This document shows positions 1 to 6,435 of a stretch of DNA of 16,944 nt, piece after piece. The position numbers and the translations under genes were made by a program. The notes below the pieces were generated by a model. It did not search any database and was not told where the DNA came from. It worked only from the letters and a program-made list of their open reading frames with translations. Every line of letters begins with the position of its first letter. Position 1 is the first letter of the stretch. Origin of the DNA: an uncultured Clostridia bacterium (lineage in GTDB: Bacteria; Bacillota; Clostridia; Christensenellales; Aristaeellaceae). The stretch spans positions 1 through 16,944 of the forward strand of contig CAMOIA010000003.1 of the NCBI GenBank assembly GCA_946615785.1, written 5' to 3'.

Positions 1-182
1 TCTACTCCCCCGTCGGCACCTCCCGCTACCTGAACCCGTTCCTCACGCCCTCCAGCGGCAAGATCAAGGATTACGGCTACGGCGCCTACAACGGCGGCTC
101 CAGCGGGTACACCTACTACAAGATCAACATGAGCGATGTCTGGACCGACGTCGCAGACCTCATCGACATTCTCTACGACTGA
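1..182 (+). CDS. Small secreted Tyr/Gly-rich protein, C-terminal part (paralogue of the protein at 4312-4785)
   Basis: The window opens inside this gene. Only the last 59 codons and the TGA stop at 180-182 are visible; the start and any signal peptide lie upstream. The translated end aligns without gaps to the end of the protein at 4312-4785, with 42 of 59 residues identical by my count. Shared blocks include SRYLN, DYGYGAYNGG and MSDVWTD. Since the intact paralogue has a signal peptide, this one is probably secreted too, but that is inference. Nearly all codons end in C or G, as in the paralogue, which suggests strong expression. I recognise no enzyme or binding domain. There is no obvious terminator in the 65 nt before the next gene, so read-through into it is possible. 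Confidence 0.8.
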   Translation, partial: YSPVGTSRYLNPFLTPSSGKIKDYGYGAYNGGSSGYTYYKINMSDVWTDVADLIDILYD

Positions 183-247
183 GCCATCCAATGTGTCCAG
201 TACAAACATAACATGAGACCAGTGAAAAATATAAGGAGGAAAACACC

Positions 248-664
248 ATGACAAGAAAGATTTACGCGCTGCCTGAAGGCAGGGAACTGAACGGCCTTGC
301 ACACGCGATCGAAACCGTGCTCATCAACGAAGAAAAAATGGACGTCCAGGTCCTCTCCGCCGCCGACGGCAGCTACATCGTCCAGGGCCGGGCGCAGAAC
401 GGCAGGATGACCCAGTGGGTCGGTCTGGACAAAAGCATCTCCGTCCGCCTGACCCCGCTCGGCCAGGGTATGCTGCAGGCCGAAATCGGCAAGGGGGAAT
501 GGCTCAAAAAGAGCCTCACCATGGCGACTTCGATGGTCGTCCTCTGGCCGCTGGCCGTCACCAGCACCGTCGGCATGGTCAAGCAGGGAAAGCTGCCCGG
601 AAAGATCGACCGCGTCATCCAGATGTATCTTGCGGGCATCGCTCCCGCGCTGATGACGGCATAA
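248..664 (+). CDS. Hypothetical 138-aa protein with one hydrophobic segment
   Basis: The ATG at 248 has a strong AAGGAGG site (233-240 region) about 7 nt upstream. I do not recognise a family. The first 85 residues look like a compact alpha/beta fold: a short strand, a helix at about 12-30, then strands around VQVLSA, SYIVQGRA, SVRLTP and LQAEIG. Residues about 88-111 are hydrophobic with two small breaks and could be a membrane segment or amphipathic hairpin. The last 25 residues look helical and contain several Lys and Arg. No signal peptide is seen. The gene ends just before an intrinsic terminator, so it closes a transcript that may include the upstream secreted-protein gene. Its place just ahead of the receptor kinase suggests, without proving, a link to that locus. 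The antisense reading frame across it is an artefact of GC-rich codons. Confidence 0.78.
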   Translation: MTRKIYALPEGRELNGLAHAIETVLINEEKMDVQVLSAADGSYIVQGRAQNGRMTQWVGLDKSISVRLTPLGQGMLQAEIGKGEWLKKSLTMATSMVVLWPLAVTSTVGMVKQGKLPGKIDRVIQMYLAGIAPALMTA

Positions 665-679
665 CGTTCCAAGCCACTG

Positions 680-709
680 AAGGCCTGCCGCACAGCCGGC
701 AGGCCTTTT
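680..709 (+). terminator. Intrinsic terminator after the 138-aa gene
   Basis: A perfect 11-bp stem, AAGGCCTGCCG at 680-690 pairing with 697-707, closes a 6-nt loop and runs directly into TTTT at 706-709. It begins 16 nt after the stop codon of the 138-aa gene. Stem and tail closely resemble the hairpin at 4867-4895, which also sits just upstream of a promoter. Confidence 0.88.
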
Positions 710-734
710 CTTCCAGATGGGTTTATGCTATACT
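706..734 (+). promoter_or_regulatory. Extended -10 promoter for the receptor kinase gene
   Basis: TATGCTATACT at 725-734 contains an extended -10 element, TG-N-TATACT (TG at 726-727, hexamer at 729-734). Seventeen bases upstream, the only -35 candidate is a poor TTTTCT at 706-711, which overlaps the terminator T-run, so recognition would depend on the extended -10. The predicted start near 741 gives the kinase mRNA a leader of only about 16 nt, with AAGGAG at 746-751. The same string from CCTTTTCTTC to TTATGCTATACT recurs at identical spacing at 4890-4920. Confidence 0.65.
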
Positions 735-757
735 GCTGATCATAAAAGGAGTTCACC

Positions 758-3700
758 ATGGACATTGACGGAAAGCTGTATTGTTCCAGATGCATGCGCC
801 GGATCGGGGAAGAAGGCGTCTGCCCCCACTGCGGACACGACCATAGCACAAAGGCCCCATCAAACGTGCTGGAAGAGGGCACCCTCCTTAACGACCGCTA
901 CCAGCTCGGCGCGGTCATCGGCCAGGGCGGGTTTGGCATCACCTATGCCGCCTGGGACGAAATTCTAAACATCCCCGTCGCCATCAAGGAATATTTCCCG
1001 TTTGATTTTGCTTCCCGAAATACCGAGCTTTCAGACGACGTGCTGCCCGCCGAAGGCAGGCGCGCCGTGTATCTGGACGGCATGAAGCGCTTTCAGCGCG
1101 AAAGCCACCTGCTCGCGGAGCTCCAGGGCATTGAGCAGGTGGTGAAGGTGCTCGACTTTTTTCCCGGCAACAACACCACCTATATCGCCATGGAATACGT
1201 TTACGGGGTGACCGTGGACCAATGGGTGAAGGCACATAACCTTCGGGGACAGGAGATCCTTACCCTCATGCGCCCGGTTGCGGACGCCCTGGTCAGCTGC
1301 CACCGACAGGGGGTTCTGCACCGCGACCTAACGCCCGCCAACATCCTCGTGCAGGCGGACGGCGGCATCAAGCTGATCGATTTCGGCTCGGCCACCCAGT
1401 CCGAAAAAGCCTCCGGCACTGTGGTCCTCACGCGCCGCTTTGCCCCTGTGGAGCAATACGGCCGCGATTTGGGCACACAGGGCCCCTGGACCGACGTATA
1501 CGGCATCAGTGCGGTGCTTTACGCCCTTCTGACCGGCGAGGAGCCGCAGGAATCCGTGCTGCGGATGCTGGACGATCAGCTCCAATCCCCAAAAAAGCGC
1601 GGCGCGTCCATTCGCCGGAATGAAGACCAGGCGCTCATGGCCGGGCTTGCGGTCAGCCCGGAAGCCAGAATCCAATCCATGGAGGAATGGCGCGCAAAGC
1701 TGTATCACCTGCCCATGCCGGAAGAAATCCAGCGGCACAAACGCCTCATGCGGCGCATCGGAATCGCGGCGGCGGTGCTCTTTGCCATTCTTGCGCTGAT
1801 CGCGGCCAATTTTTCCGTCGGTCTTCCCCTTGGAAAAGGGCTTTTGTTCGGCCTTCGAAGCGACGGCTGGCACGTGCTTGGGCAGGCGAGCGCCGATCAT
1901 ACGGTCGAGGTGCCGGAATCTGTGCTCGGCATCCCGGTCACAAGGGTGGAAAGCAATGCCTTCCGAGGCAATGAAAACGTTGAAACCGTGCTCATTCCGG
2001 GCACGGTCAAAAGCATCGGGGACGCCGCGTTCTATTCCAGCGCCCTTACTTGCGTCACGCTGGAGGAGGGCGTGCGGGAAATCGGCCTTGGCAGCTTTGC
2101 CGCCTGCGAAAGCCTGGCGGAAGCGCACCTGCCGCAGAGCCTTGAAACCATGCCGCAGGACGTTTTTTCCGGCGCGTCCCCTTCGCTTCTCGTCTGGGGA
2201 AAACGGCAAAGCCTCACGGAGGTGTACGCTGACGAGCTGGATTTGAAATTCGCGGACAGCAGTGAAATGGTTTTCGAAGAAAACGAAACCGGCCTTACGC
2301 TCGTATCGCTGGCCTCCGAAGCCAAAAAGCTGGTCATCCCCTCCTATGTGAACGGTAAGGCGGTCAACGCCATCGGCGCGGACGTGCGCATCCAAAACGC
2401 GGAAATCCTGTACCTGCCGCAGGAACTGGCACAGATCCCGGACAAGCTTTGCGAAACAAACGAAAGATTGCGGGAGGTGTATCCCGGGCCGCGCCTTGCC
2501 GAAATTGGAAGCCACGCCTTCTCATGGTGTATTACCCTTCAGGTTTTTCCTTTTCCGGAAACCCTTCTGGAAATCGGCGACCAGGCTTTCGCTTACTGCG
2601 ATGCCCTTCCGCAGGTTATTTTCCCTGAAGGGCTCAAGCGCATCGGCGCCCATGCCTTCCTGGACTGCCACTCGCTTGAAAGCATCCGCCTGCCGGACAG
2701 CGTGCTCGAAATCGGCGACGGCTGTTTCGGCAACTGCGTCCGGCTGAAGGAAATCCAACTGTCTGAAAACCTGCGCGCCCTGCCAAAGGGCTCGTTTTCC
2801 AGAACCGCCCTTTCCAGCGTTCATTTGCCGGAAAGCCTTGATACCCTCGGGGAAAACTGCTTTTCCGAAAGCACCCTCGAATATGTGCTGCTGCCGGAAA
2901 GCATACGGCAAATCGGCGCAGACTGCTTCAGGGACTGCAGCCAGCTTCAGCTGATCGTGATCCTGAACGACGCTTTATCCGTGGGTGAGGCAGATGCGGC
3001 GCTCCCCTGGAGCGCTGGCAACTGCGCGCCCGTCATCGCGGGCAGGCCCGGTTCCACAGCAGAACGCCTGGCCGCTTCCCTTGGCACAGCGTTTGAGGAT
3101 CTGTCCGCCTGGGACGAAAGCATGACGATCGACGGGGAAAAGGCTGTTTTCGCGCCCGACGCGTCCGGCAATGTGATCGTGCCCTGGTACAACCCCGCAG
3201 ATGACTGCCCCGTGCGGTATACGGAAGGCGCAGGCGGAACGAAGATCGCCGCGCTGCGGCTTCCCCTTTTTGAAAGCGAAATCCGCGGCGGCGAGTTTTC
3301 GGATATGGCAGCGCTCAAAACCGTTGAATTAACAGGCCTGCTGCACACAATCGGCGCAGAAGCATTCCGTTTCTGCCGTCAGCTTGATTCCATCCCCTTT
3401 CCCTACGGCCTTGAATCCATCGGCTACCGCGCGTTTGAAGGCTGCGGATTGAAAAGCGTGATCCTGCCGGACAGCGTAACGGAAATGGGGGCAAGCGCAT
3501 TTGAATCCTGTTCGTCACTTTCGGTTCTGTCCCTTTCTGAAAGTCTTCGCGTCCTTCGGACAGATACGTTCAAAAACACCGCCGTTGAGGAAATCACCGT
3601 GCCCGGCGGGATCCGGGTGCTTGATTCCGGCTGTTTCCGGGAATGCACCGCTCTCAAAAGCCTTACACTGGAAACCGGCGTCAGAACCATCGGCCCCGAG

Positions 3701-4042
3701 GCCTTTTACGGATGCCGGAACCTTGAAAGCGTCCTGATTCCGGATAGCGTCGTCATGATGCGGTTTTCCTGCTTCCAGTACTGTCAAAAGCTTTCAGCCA
3801 TCGCCCTGCCAGAGAGCGTCGCAACGCTGGAAGAAAACGCGCTTTCTTTTTACGGCGAGTCCCATCGGGACATCTGGATCCATAACCCCCAGATGGCGTT
3901 CAGTCAGGAGGGAACCACCGCTTATTTTCATACGATTGCGCCTTCCATTCGTGGAACGGGCGTCGTGATCCACGGCTACGCAGGCTCTACTGCCGAAGCG
4001 TTTGCAGACGCGCACGGCTATCCCTTTGAAATCATCCCCTAA
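758..4042 (+). CDS. Receptor-like Ser/Thr protein kinase: zinc ribbon, kinase, transmembrane helix, BspA leucine-rich repeats
   Basis: This 1094-aa protein would bind something outside the cell and phosphorylate proteins inside. The N-terminus has a zinc ribbon with C9, C12, C22 and C25. The kinase domain (about 47-315) shows the glycine loop GQGGFG 55-60, Lys77 in VAIKE, Glu115 as the likely helix C glutamate, HRDLTPAN 188-195 with Asp190 and Asn195, and DFG 208-210. The usual Lys of HRDLKP is Thr192; related bacterial kinases also vary here, so this does not prove inactivity. RRIG plus residues 335-352 form one membrane helix. Beyond it, about 740 residues carry BspA/TpLRR-type repeats (AF..C..L..I.LP..V..IG) in three blocks, about 391-475, 582-735 and 845-1028. 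A G-STAE cap motif occurs at about 765 and again at about 1081. The positive-inside rule puts the kinase in the cytoplasm. No sortase signal is seen. The ATG at 758 has AAGGAG 6 nt upstream. Confidence 0.93.
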   Translation: MDIDGKLYCSRCMRRIGEEGVCPHCGHDHSTKAPSNVLEEGTLLNDRYQLGAVIGQGGFGITYAAWDEILNIPVAIKEYFPFDFASRNTELSDDVLPAEGRRAVYLDGMKRFQRESHLLAELQGIEQVVKVLDFFPGNNTTYIAMEYVYGVTVDQWVKAHNLRGQEILTLMRPVADALVSCHRQGVLHRDLTPANILVQADGGIKLIDFGSATQSEKASGTVVLTRRFAPVEQYGRDLGTQGPWTDVYGISAVLYALLTGEEPQESVLRMLDDQLQSPKKRGASIRRNEDQALMAGLAVSPEARIQSMEEWRAKLYHLPMPEEIQRHKRLMRRIGIAAAVLFAILALIAANFSVGLPLGKGLLFGLRSDGWHVLGQASADHTVEVPESVLGIPVTRVESNAFRGNENVETVLIPGTVKSIGDAAFYSSALTCVTLEEGVREIGLGSFAACESLAEAHLPQSLETMPQDVFSGASPSLLVWGKRQSLTEVYADELDLKFADSSEMVFEENETGLTLVSLASEAKKLVIPSYVNGKAVNAIGADVRIQNAEILYLPQELAQIPDKLCETNERLREVYPGPRLAEIGSHAFSWCITLQVFPFPETLLEIGDQAFAYCDALPQVIFPEGLKRIGAHAFLDCHSLESIRLPDSVLEIGDGCFGNCVRLKEIQLSENLRALPKGSFSRTALSSVHLPESLDTLGENCFSESTLEYVLLPESIRQIGADCFRDCSQLQLIVILNDALSVGEADAALPWSAGNCAPVIAGRPGSTAERLAASLGTAFEDLSAWDESMTIDGEKAVFAPDASGNVIVPWYNPADDCPVRYTEGAGGTKIAALRLPLFESEIRGGEFSDMAALKTVELTGLLHTIGAEAFRFCRQLDSIPFPYGLESIGYRAFEGCGLKSVILPDSVTEMGASAFESCSSLSVLSLSESLRVLRTDTFKNTAVEEITVPGGIRVLDSGCFRECTALKSLTLETGVRTIGPEAFYGCRNLESVLIPDSVVMMRFSCFQYCQKLSAIALPESVATLEENALSFYGESHRDIWIHNPQMAFSQEGTTAYFHTIAPSIRGTGVVIHGYAGSTAEAFADAHGYPFEIIP

Positions 4043-4091
4043 GCAATCTGCCGCGTCTGAAAGCCAAACTGAACAAATCACCCTTTCCTTT

Positions 4092-4116
4092 GCCGCAGCC
4101 CGTGCTGCGGCGTTTT
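4092..4116 (+). terminator. Intrinsic terminator after the kinase gene
   Basis: GCCGCAGC at 4092-4099 pairs perfectly with GCTGCGGC at 4104-4111 around a 4-nt loop, followed by GTTTT to 4116. It lies 49 nt after the kinase stop codon. The T-run is short, so termination may be partial. Confidence 0.75.
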
Positions 4117-4192
4117 GCTGCGCGCGGTTATGCCAAACACTGCGTTGACGGAAAAACCGGCCTTGCGAAAAGAAACAAAAAGAAAAGAACCT

Positions 4193-4209
4193 GTCTACCC
4201 GCGGTAGAC
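4193..4209 (+). promoter_or_regulatory. Palindrome, possible operator upstream of the secreted-protein gene
   Basis: GTCTACC at 4193-4199 and GGTAGAC at 4203-4209 form a perfect 7-bp inverted repeat around CGC. No T-run follows, so it does not look like a terminator. It lies about 20 nt upstream of a possible extended -10 and 103 nt upstream of the secreted-protein start, which fits a repressor or activator site. I recognise no specific regulator consensus. Confidence 0.4.
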
Positions 4210-4227
4210 GTCTCCGTCCTCCTTCCG

Positions 4228-4236
4228 TGTTACCAT
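4228..4236 (+). promoter_or_regulatory. Possible extended -10 element for the secreted-protein gene
   Basis: TGTTACCAT reads as TG-N-TACCAT, matching an extended -10 in TG plus four of six hexamer bases. I see no good -35 at 17 nt upstream. A start near 4243 would leave a leader of about 70 nt before the ATG at 4312. This is the best candidate in the 269-nt gap but is weak alone. Confidence 0.3.
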
Positions 4237-4311
4237 CCAATTGTCCCAAGGAGATACAAGCTCCCGGACAGACAAAACTGAAATTGAAACCTTTTGAAGG
4301 AGGATACAGCC

Positions 4312-4785
4312 ATGAAGAACACCGTCATCACCAAAATCACCGCCATCGTCCTGCTCATCTCCATCGCCCTTTCCTGCACCTCGATCGCCTCCGCACAGAG
4401 CGGCAGCGAGTACTATTCCAGGAACATCAAGAACCTGGATATGACCTCCTCCCAGATGACCAATTCCAAGGCCAACCGCGTCACCATCGCCGCCCTCATC
4501 CTCCTTGAGACCGTTTTCAAGGCTGCCGACGGCGAGACCATGATTGACAAGGTTAAAACCACCGGCACCTGCTACATCGCCTGCTACGGCTCCTGCATCG
4601 ACGTCTACTACCCCGTCGGCAGCTCCCGCTACCTGAACCTCTTCCTCTCGCCCCTGACCGGCAAGATCACGGACTACGGCTACGGCGCCTACAACGGCGG
4701 GGCCAGTCAGTACAGCTATTACAAGATCAGCATGAGCGACGTCTGGACCGACATTTCCGACCTCTACCACTCGCTCTATAACTGA
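4312..4785 (+). CDS. Secreted Tyr/Gly-rich protein with a signal peptide (157 aa)
   Basis: The ATG at 4312 has AAGGAGG at 4297-4303. An in-frame TTG at 4294 lies just upstream of that site and so cannot use it. Residues 1-28 form a signal peptide: a Lys near the start, a hydrophobic core at about 10-21, and a signal peptidase I-type ASA site before Gln29. Cys22 lacks a good lipobox, so a lipoprotein is less likely. The mature protein is about 129 aa, with a hydrophobic stretch at 57-69, three evenly spaced cysteines (C87, C91, C95; CX3CX3C) and a Tyr/Gly-rich stretch at 122-137. I recognise no family. The end matches the partial gene at 1-182. Codons overwhelmingly end in C, unlike the neighbouring kinase, which suggests high expression. 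It sits between the kinase terminator and another terminator, so it is probably monocistronic. A surface or cell-envelope role is plausible but unproven. Confidence 0.88.
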   Translation: MKNTVITKITAIVLLISIALSCTSIASAQSGSEYYSRNIKNLDMTSSQMTNSKANRVTIAALILLETVFKAADGETMIDKVKTTGTCYIACYGSCIDVYYPVGSSRYLNLFLSPLTGKITDYGYGAYNGGASQYSYYKISMSDVWTDISDLYHSLYN

Positions 4786-4866
4786 GCGCGTGTCAAACCC
4801 AGCCTGATCGTCAGCATCCATCACACGGACGTCGGGCATGAACGCCGGCGTGAAAATACAAAATAT

Positions 4867-4895
4867 GGCCTGCCGAAACGGACGGCGGGCCTTTT
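4867..4895 (+). terminator. Intrinsic terminator after the secreted-protein gene
   Basis: GGCCTGCCG at 4867-4875 pairs with CGGCGGGCC at 4883-4891 (9 bp, one G-U) around a 7-nt loop and is followed by TTTT at 4892-4895. It lies about 80 nt after the stop codon. The arm GGCCTGCCG also occurs in the terminator at 680-709. Confidence 0.82.
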
Positions 4896-4920
4896 CTTCA
4901 AAGTGCGATTATGCTATACT
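4892..4920 (+). promoter_or_regulatory. Extended -10 promoter upstream of the mini-ORF and XRE gene
   Basis: TATGCTATACT ending at 4920 repeats the extended -10 of the kinase promoter. The hexamer TATACT is at 4915-4920 with TG at 4912-4913; the weak TTTTCT -35 at 4892-4897 overlaps the terminator T-run. Both cassettes share CCTTTTCTTC, a 9-nt variable stretch, then TTATGCTATACT. Transcription would start near 4927, just ahead of AAGGAG at 4931-4936. Confidence 0.62.
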
Positions 4921-4942
4921 TTTTTACCAGAAGGAGTTCGAT

Positions 4943-4966
4943 ATGGCAGGCTTTTCGGTTTCATAA
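4943..4966 (+). CDS. Seven-codon mini-ORF (MAGFSVS) with a strong ribosome binding site
   Basis: ATG at 4943 lies 6 nt after AAGGAG, in the same setting (AAGGAGTTC, 3 nt, ATGG) as the kinase start at 758, but reaches TAA after seven codons. It would be the first thing translated from the promoter at 4892-4920 and ends 102 nt before the XRE start. It could be a leader peptide that tunes expression of the regulator, or the surviving start of a lost gene once driven by the duplicated promoter. The peptide sequence suggests no amino-acid-sensing role. Whether it is translated is unknown. Confidence 0.35.
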   Translation: MAGFSVS

Positions 4967-4972
4967 GCCTGC
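4946..4972 (+). other. Perfect inverted repeat in the leader of the XRE gene
   Basis: GCAGGCTT at 4946-4953 and AAGCCTGC at 4965-4972 can form an 8-bp stem with an 11-nt loop. The stem covers codons 2-7 and the stop of the mini-ORF, so a ribosome on the mini-ORF would melt it. No T-run follows. It could be an RNA structure or, as DNA, a binding site for a dimeric regulator such as the downstream XRE protein. Confidence 0.45.
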
Positions 4973-5068
4973 ACCGAATCGATAAACCATCGTTTGCGCC
5001 GCAGCTTTTCCCCGTTCATTTCCATAGAAAGCCTTCAAATCCGCTTTTTTCATACCGGGAGGATCAGC

Positions 5069-5497
5069 ATGTCAAACGAAAATGTCAGCCGCACCCTTTT
5101 GATGATCGACAAGATGAGCCAGGGCGCCAGCCTGGAAGAACTGCTCAGGCAGACCACGCCCATGAAGACCCTGCCGCAGATCCTGCTGCCAAAGCTCGGC
5201 GATATGTCCATGGATACCCTCGCCGTGTATGCAGGCTGCAGCCGCGCGAACATTTATAAGATCATGGGCGGCAAGAGCCACCCGGAAAAGGACATGCTGC
5301 TGCGCATCGCATTCGTTCTGCACATGGATGTGGAGGATGCGCAGCAAATGCTCAAAAGCGCCCGCCGCTCGCCGCTTTCTTCCTCAAGTCCCCGGGACGT
5401 GTGCATCCTTTACGGCCTGATGAACCGTCTGACGCTGGATGAAATGGACGAGGTGCTTGAAAAAAAGAATCTTGAAACCCTCTGGCCGGAAGGATAA
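5069..5497 (+). CDS. XRE-type helix-turn-helix transcriptional regulator (142 aa)
   Basis: The ATG at 5069 has GGGAGG at 5057-5062 with a 6-nt gap; an upstream in-frame TTG at 4994 has no such site and would add 25 unlikely residues. Residues 1-38 are helical. A helix-turn-helix follows at about 46-97: a helix around MDTLAVYAG, the turn and recognition helix around CSRANIYKIMGG, then the HPEKDMLLRIAFVLHMDVEDAQQML block typical of the XRE/Cro fold. The last 40 residues, after a Ser-rich link at 101-107, form a helical pair of unknown role. The predicted job is DNA binding. The targets are unknown, but the inverted repeat in its own leader and the palindrome at 4193-4209 are testable. It is divided from the lactate operon by a gap with its own promoter, so it may or may not control that operon. 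Confidence 0.78.
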   Translation: MSNENVSRTLLMIDKMSQGASLEELLRQTTPMKTLPQILLPKLGDMSMDTLAVYAGCSRANIYKIMGGKSHPEKDMLLRIAFVLHMDVEDAQQMLKSARRSPLSSSSPRDVCILYGLMNRLTLDEMDEVLEKKNLETLWPEG

Positions 5498-5562
5498 TCC
5501 GCACCGGGTGCATTCAACGTGCCTTTCGCGGGCCCTGACGCGGGGGTTTCCTGTATCCGTCA

Positions 5563-5591
5563 TTGATTCTTCAGCCGGAAAAGAGTAAAAT
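5563..5591 (+). promoter_or_regulatory. Sigma-70-type promoter of the etfBA-lctD operon
   Basis: TTGATT at 5563-5568 and TAAAAT at 5586-5591 are separated by 17 nt. Transcription would start near 5598, giving a leader of about 42 nt before etfB. A second TTGACA at 5593-5598 has only a poor -10 at the proper distance (CATGAA, 5616-5621), so the first pair is preferred. The rest of 5498-5639 holds no gene and no convincing terminator for the XRE gene. Confidence 0.65.
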
Positions 5592-5639
5592 ATTGACAAA
5601 CGCAAAAACAGCCTGCATGAATCTGCAAGGGAGGGGCTT

Positions 5640-6419
5640 ATGCATATTTTTGTCTGTATCAAGCAGGTGCCGTCCACCAACAAGGTGCAGGTGGACGAAA
5701 AGACCGGCGTCCTGAAGCGGGACGGGGTCAGGAGCAAAATGAACCCGTATGATCTGTTCGCGCTGGAAACGGCGCTCAGGCTGCGGGAAAAGCACGGAGG
5801 CACGGTGACCGTGGGCACCATGGGCCCGCCCCAGGCGCAGACCGTGATCAGGGAAGCGTACATGATGGGCGCGGACGACGGCTATGTGTTCAGCGACCGC
5901 AGGCTCGGCGGCGCGGACGTGCTGGCCACCTCCTATACCCTCAGTCAGGCCATCCGCACGGTGGGCGATTTTGACCTGATCCTCTGCGGACGCCAGACCA
6001 CGGACGGCGACACCGCGCAGGTTGGCCCCGCCATCGCGGAGCATATGGGCATTCCGCACGCAGCCTGGGTGAGCCATGTGGAGGCCGACGAAAACGGCAT
6101 CGAAGCGACGCAGCAGCTGCAGGACGTCATCGAGACCGTCCGCCTGCCCTACCCGTGCCTCATCACCGTGGAGCAGGATATCTGCATGCCGCGCCTGCCC
6201 TCGCTTAAAAAGCGCAGGGAATGCAGGGACAAGCCTGTGAACATCATCGGGCTGGACGCTTTTTTGGATACCGATCCGGAACACTACGGCCTTTCCGGCA
6301 GTCCCACGCAGGTCGAGCGCATTTTCCCGCCGGAAAACCATGTGGAGCGGGTGCGCATCGAAGGCGGGGACGCCGCCGGGAAAGTGCTCGGACTTCTGAA
6401 AGACTGGAAATTCGTATAG
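5640..6419 (+). CDS. etfB: Electron transfer flavoprotein beta subunit
   Basis: This 259-aa protein has the normal EtfB length. It begins with the family pattern MHIFVCIKQVP, has NPYDLFALETAL at about 35-46, and GRQTTDGDTAQVGP at 117-130, the flavin- and nucleotide-binding segment, in a form like that of clostridial bifurcating EtfBs. It pairs with EtfA to form the cytoplasmic electron transfer flavoprotein; in the bifurcating type the beta-subunit FAD is the site where electrons split to or merge from ferredoxin and NAD(H). The ATG at 5640 follows a GGGAGGGG run. EtfA starts 16 nt after the TAG stop. Adjacent EtfA and FAD-linked dehydrogenase genes point to the lactate dehydrogenase/Etf complex. 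Biochemical type is inferred from sequence and context. Confidence 0.95.
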   Translation: MHIFVCIKQVPSTNKVQVDEKTGVLKRDGVRSKMNPYDLFALETALRLREKHGGTVTVGTMGPPQAQTVIREAYMMGADDGYVFSDRRLGGADVLATSYTLSQAIRTVGDFDLILCGRQTTDGDTAQVGPAIAEHMGIPHAAWVSHVEADENGIEATQQLQDVIETVRLPYPCLITVEQDICMPRLPSLKKRRECRDKPVNIIGLDAFLDTDPEHYGLSGSPTQVERIFPPENHVERVRIEGGDAAGKVLGLLKDWKFV

Positions 6420-6435
6420 AAAGGAAGGGAAAACC

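Noticed and set aside
1328..2515. Minus-strand open frame of 395 codons opposite the kinase
   Set aside because: A shadow of the kinase/BspA reading frame; composition is not protein-like and no motif is seen.
4321..4395. Lipoprotein signal with Cys22 in the secreted protein
   Set aside because: Residues before Cys22 (ALS) do not fit the lipobox; a signal peptidase I site after ASA at 26-28 fits better.
5028..5050. AAAGC/GCTTT stem followed by six T as an attenuator before the XRE gene
   Set aside because: The stem is only 5 bp with a 10-nt loop and A/T-rich, so it is too weak to call as a terminator on its own.
4994..5068. TTG start extending the XRE protein by 25 residues
   Set aside because: No ribosome site precedes it, whereas ATG 5069 follows GGGAGG at good spacing.
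5498..5562. GC-rich stretch with GCACCGGGTGC and GGGCCC as a terminator after the XRE gene
   Set aside because: The possible stems are only 3-4 bp and the following T-run is short and not adjacent to a stable hairpin.
5593..5621. A second promoter for etfB using TTGACA at 5593
   Set aside because: The -35 is perfect but the hexamer at 17 nt (CATGAA) is poor; TTGATT-N17-TAAAAT just upstream is better overall.
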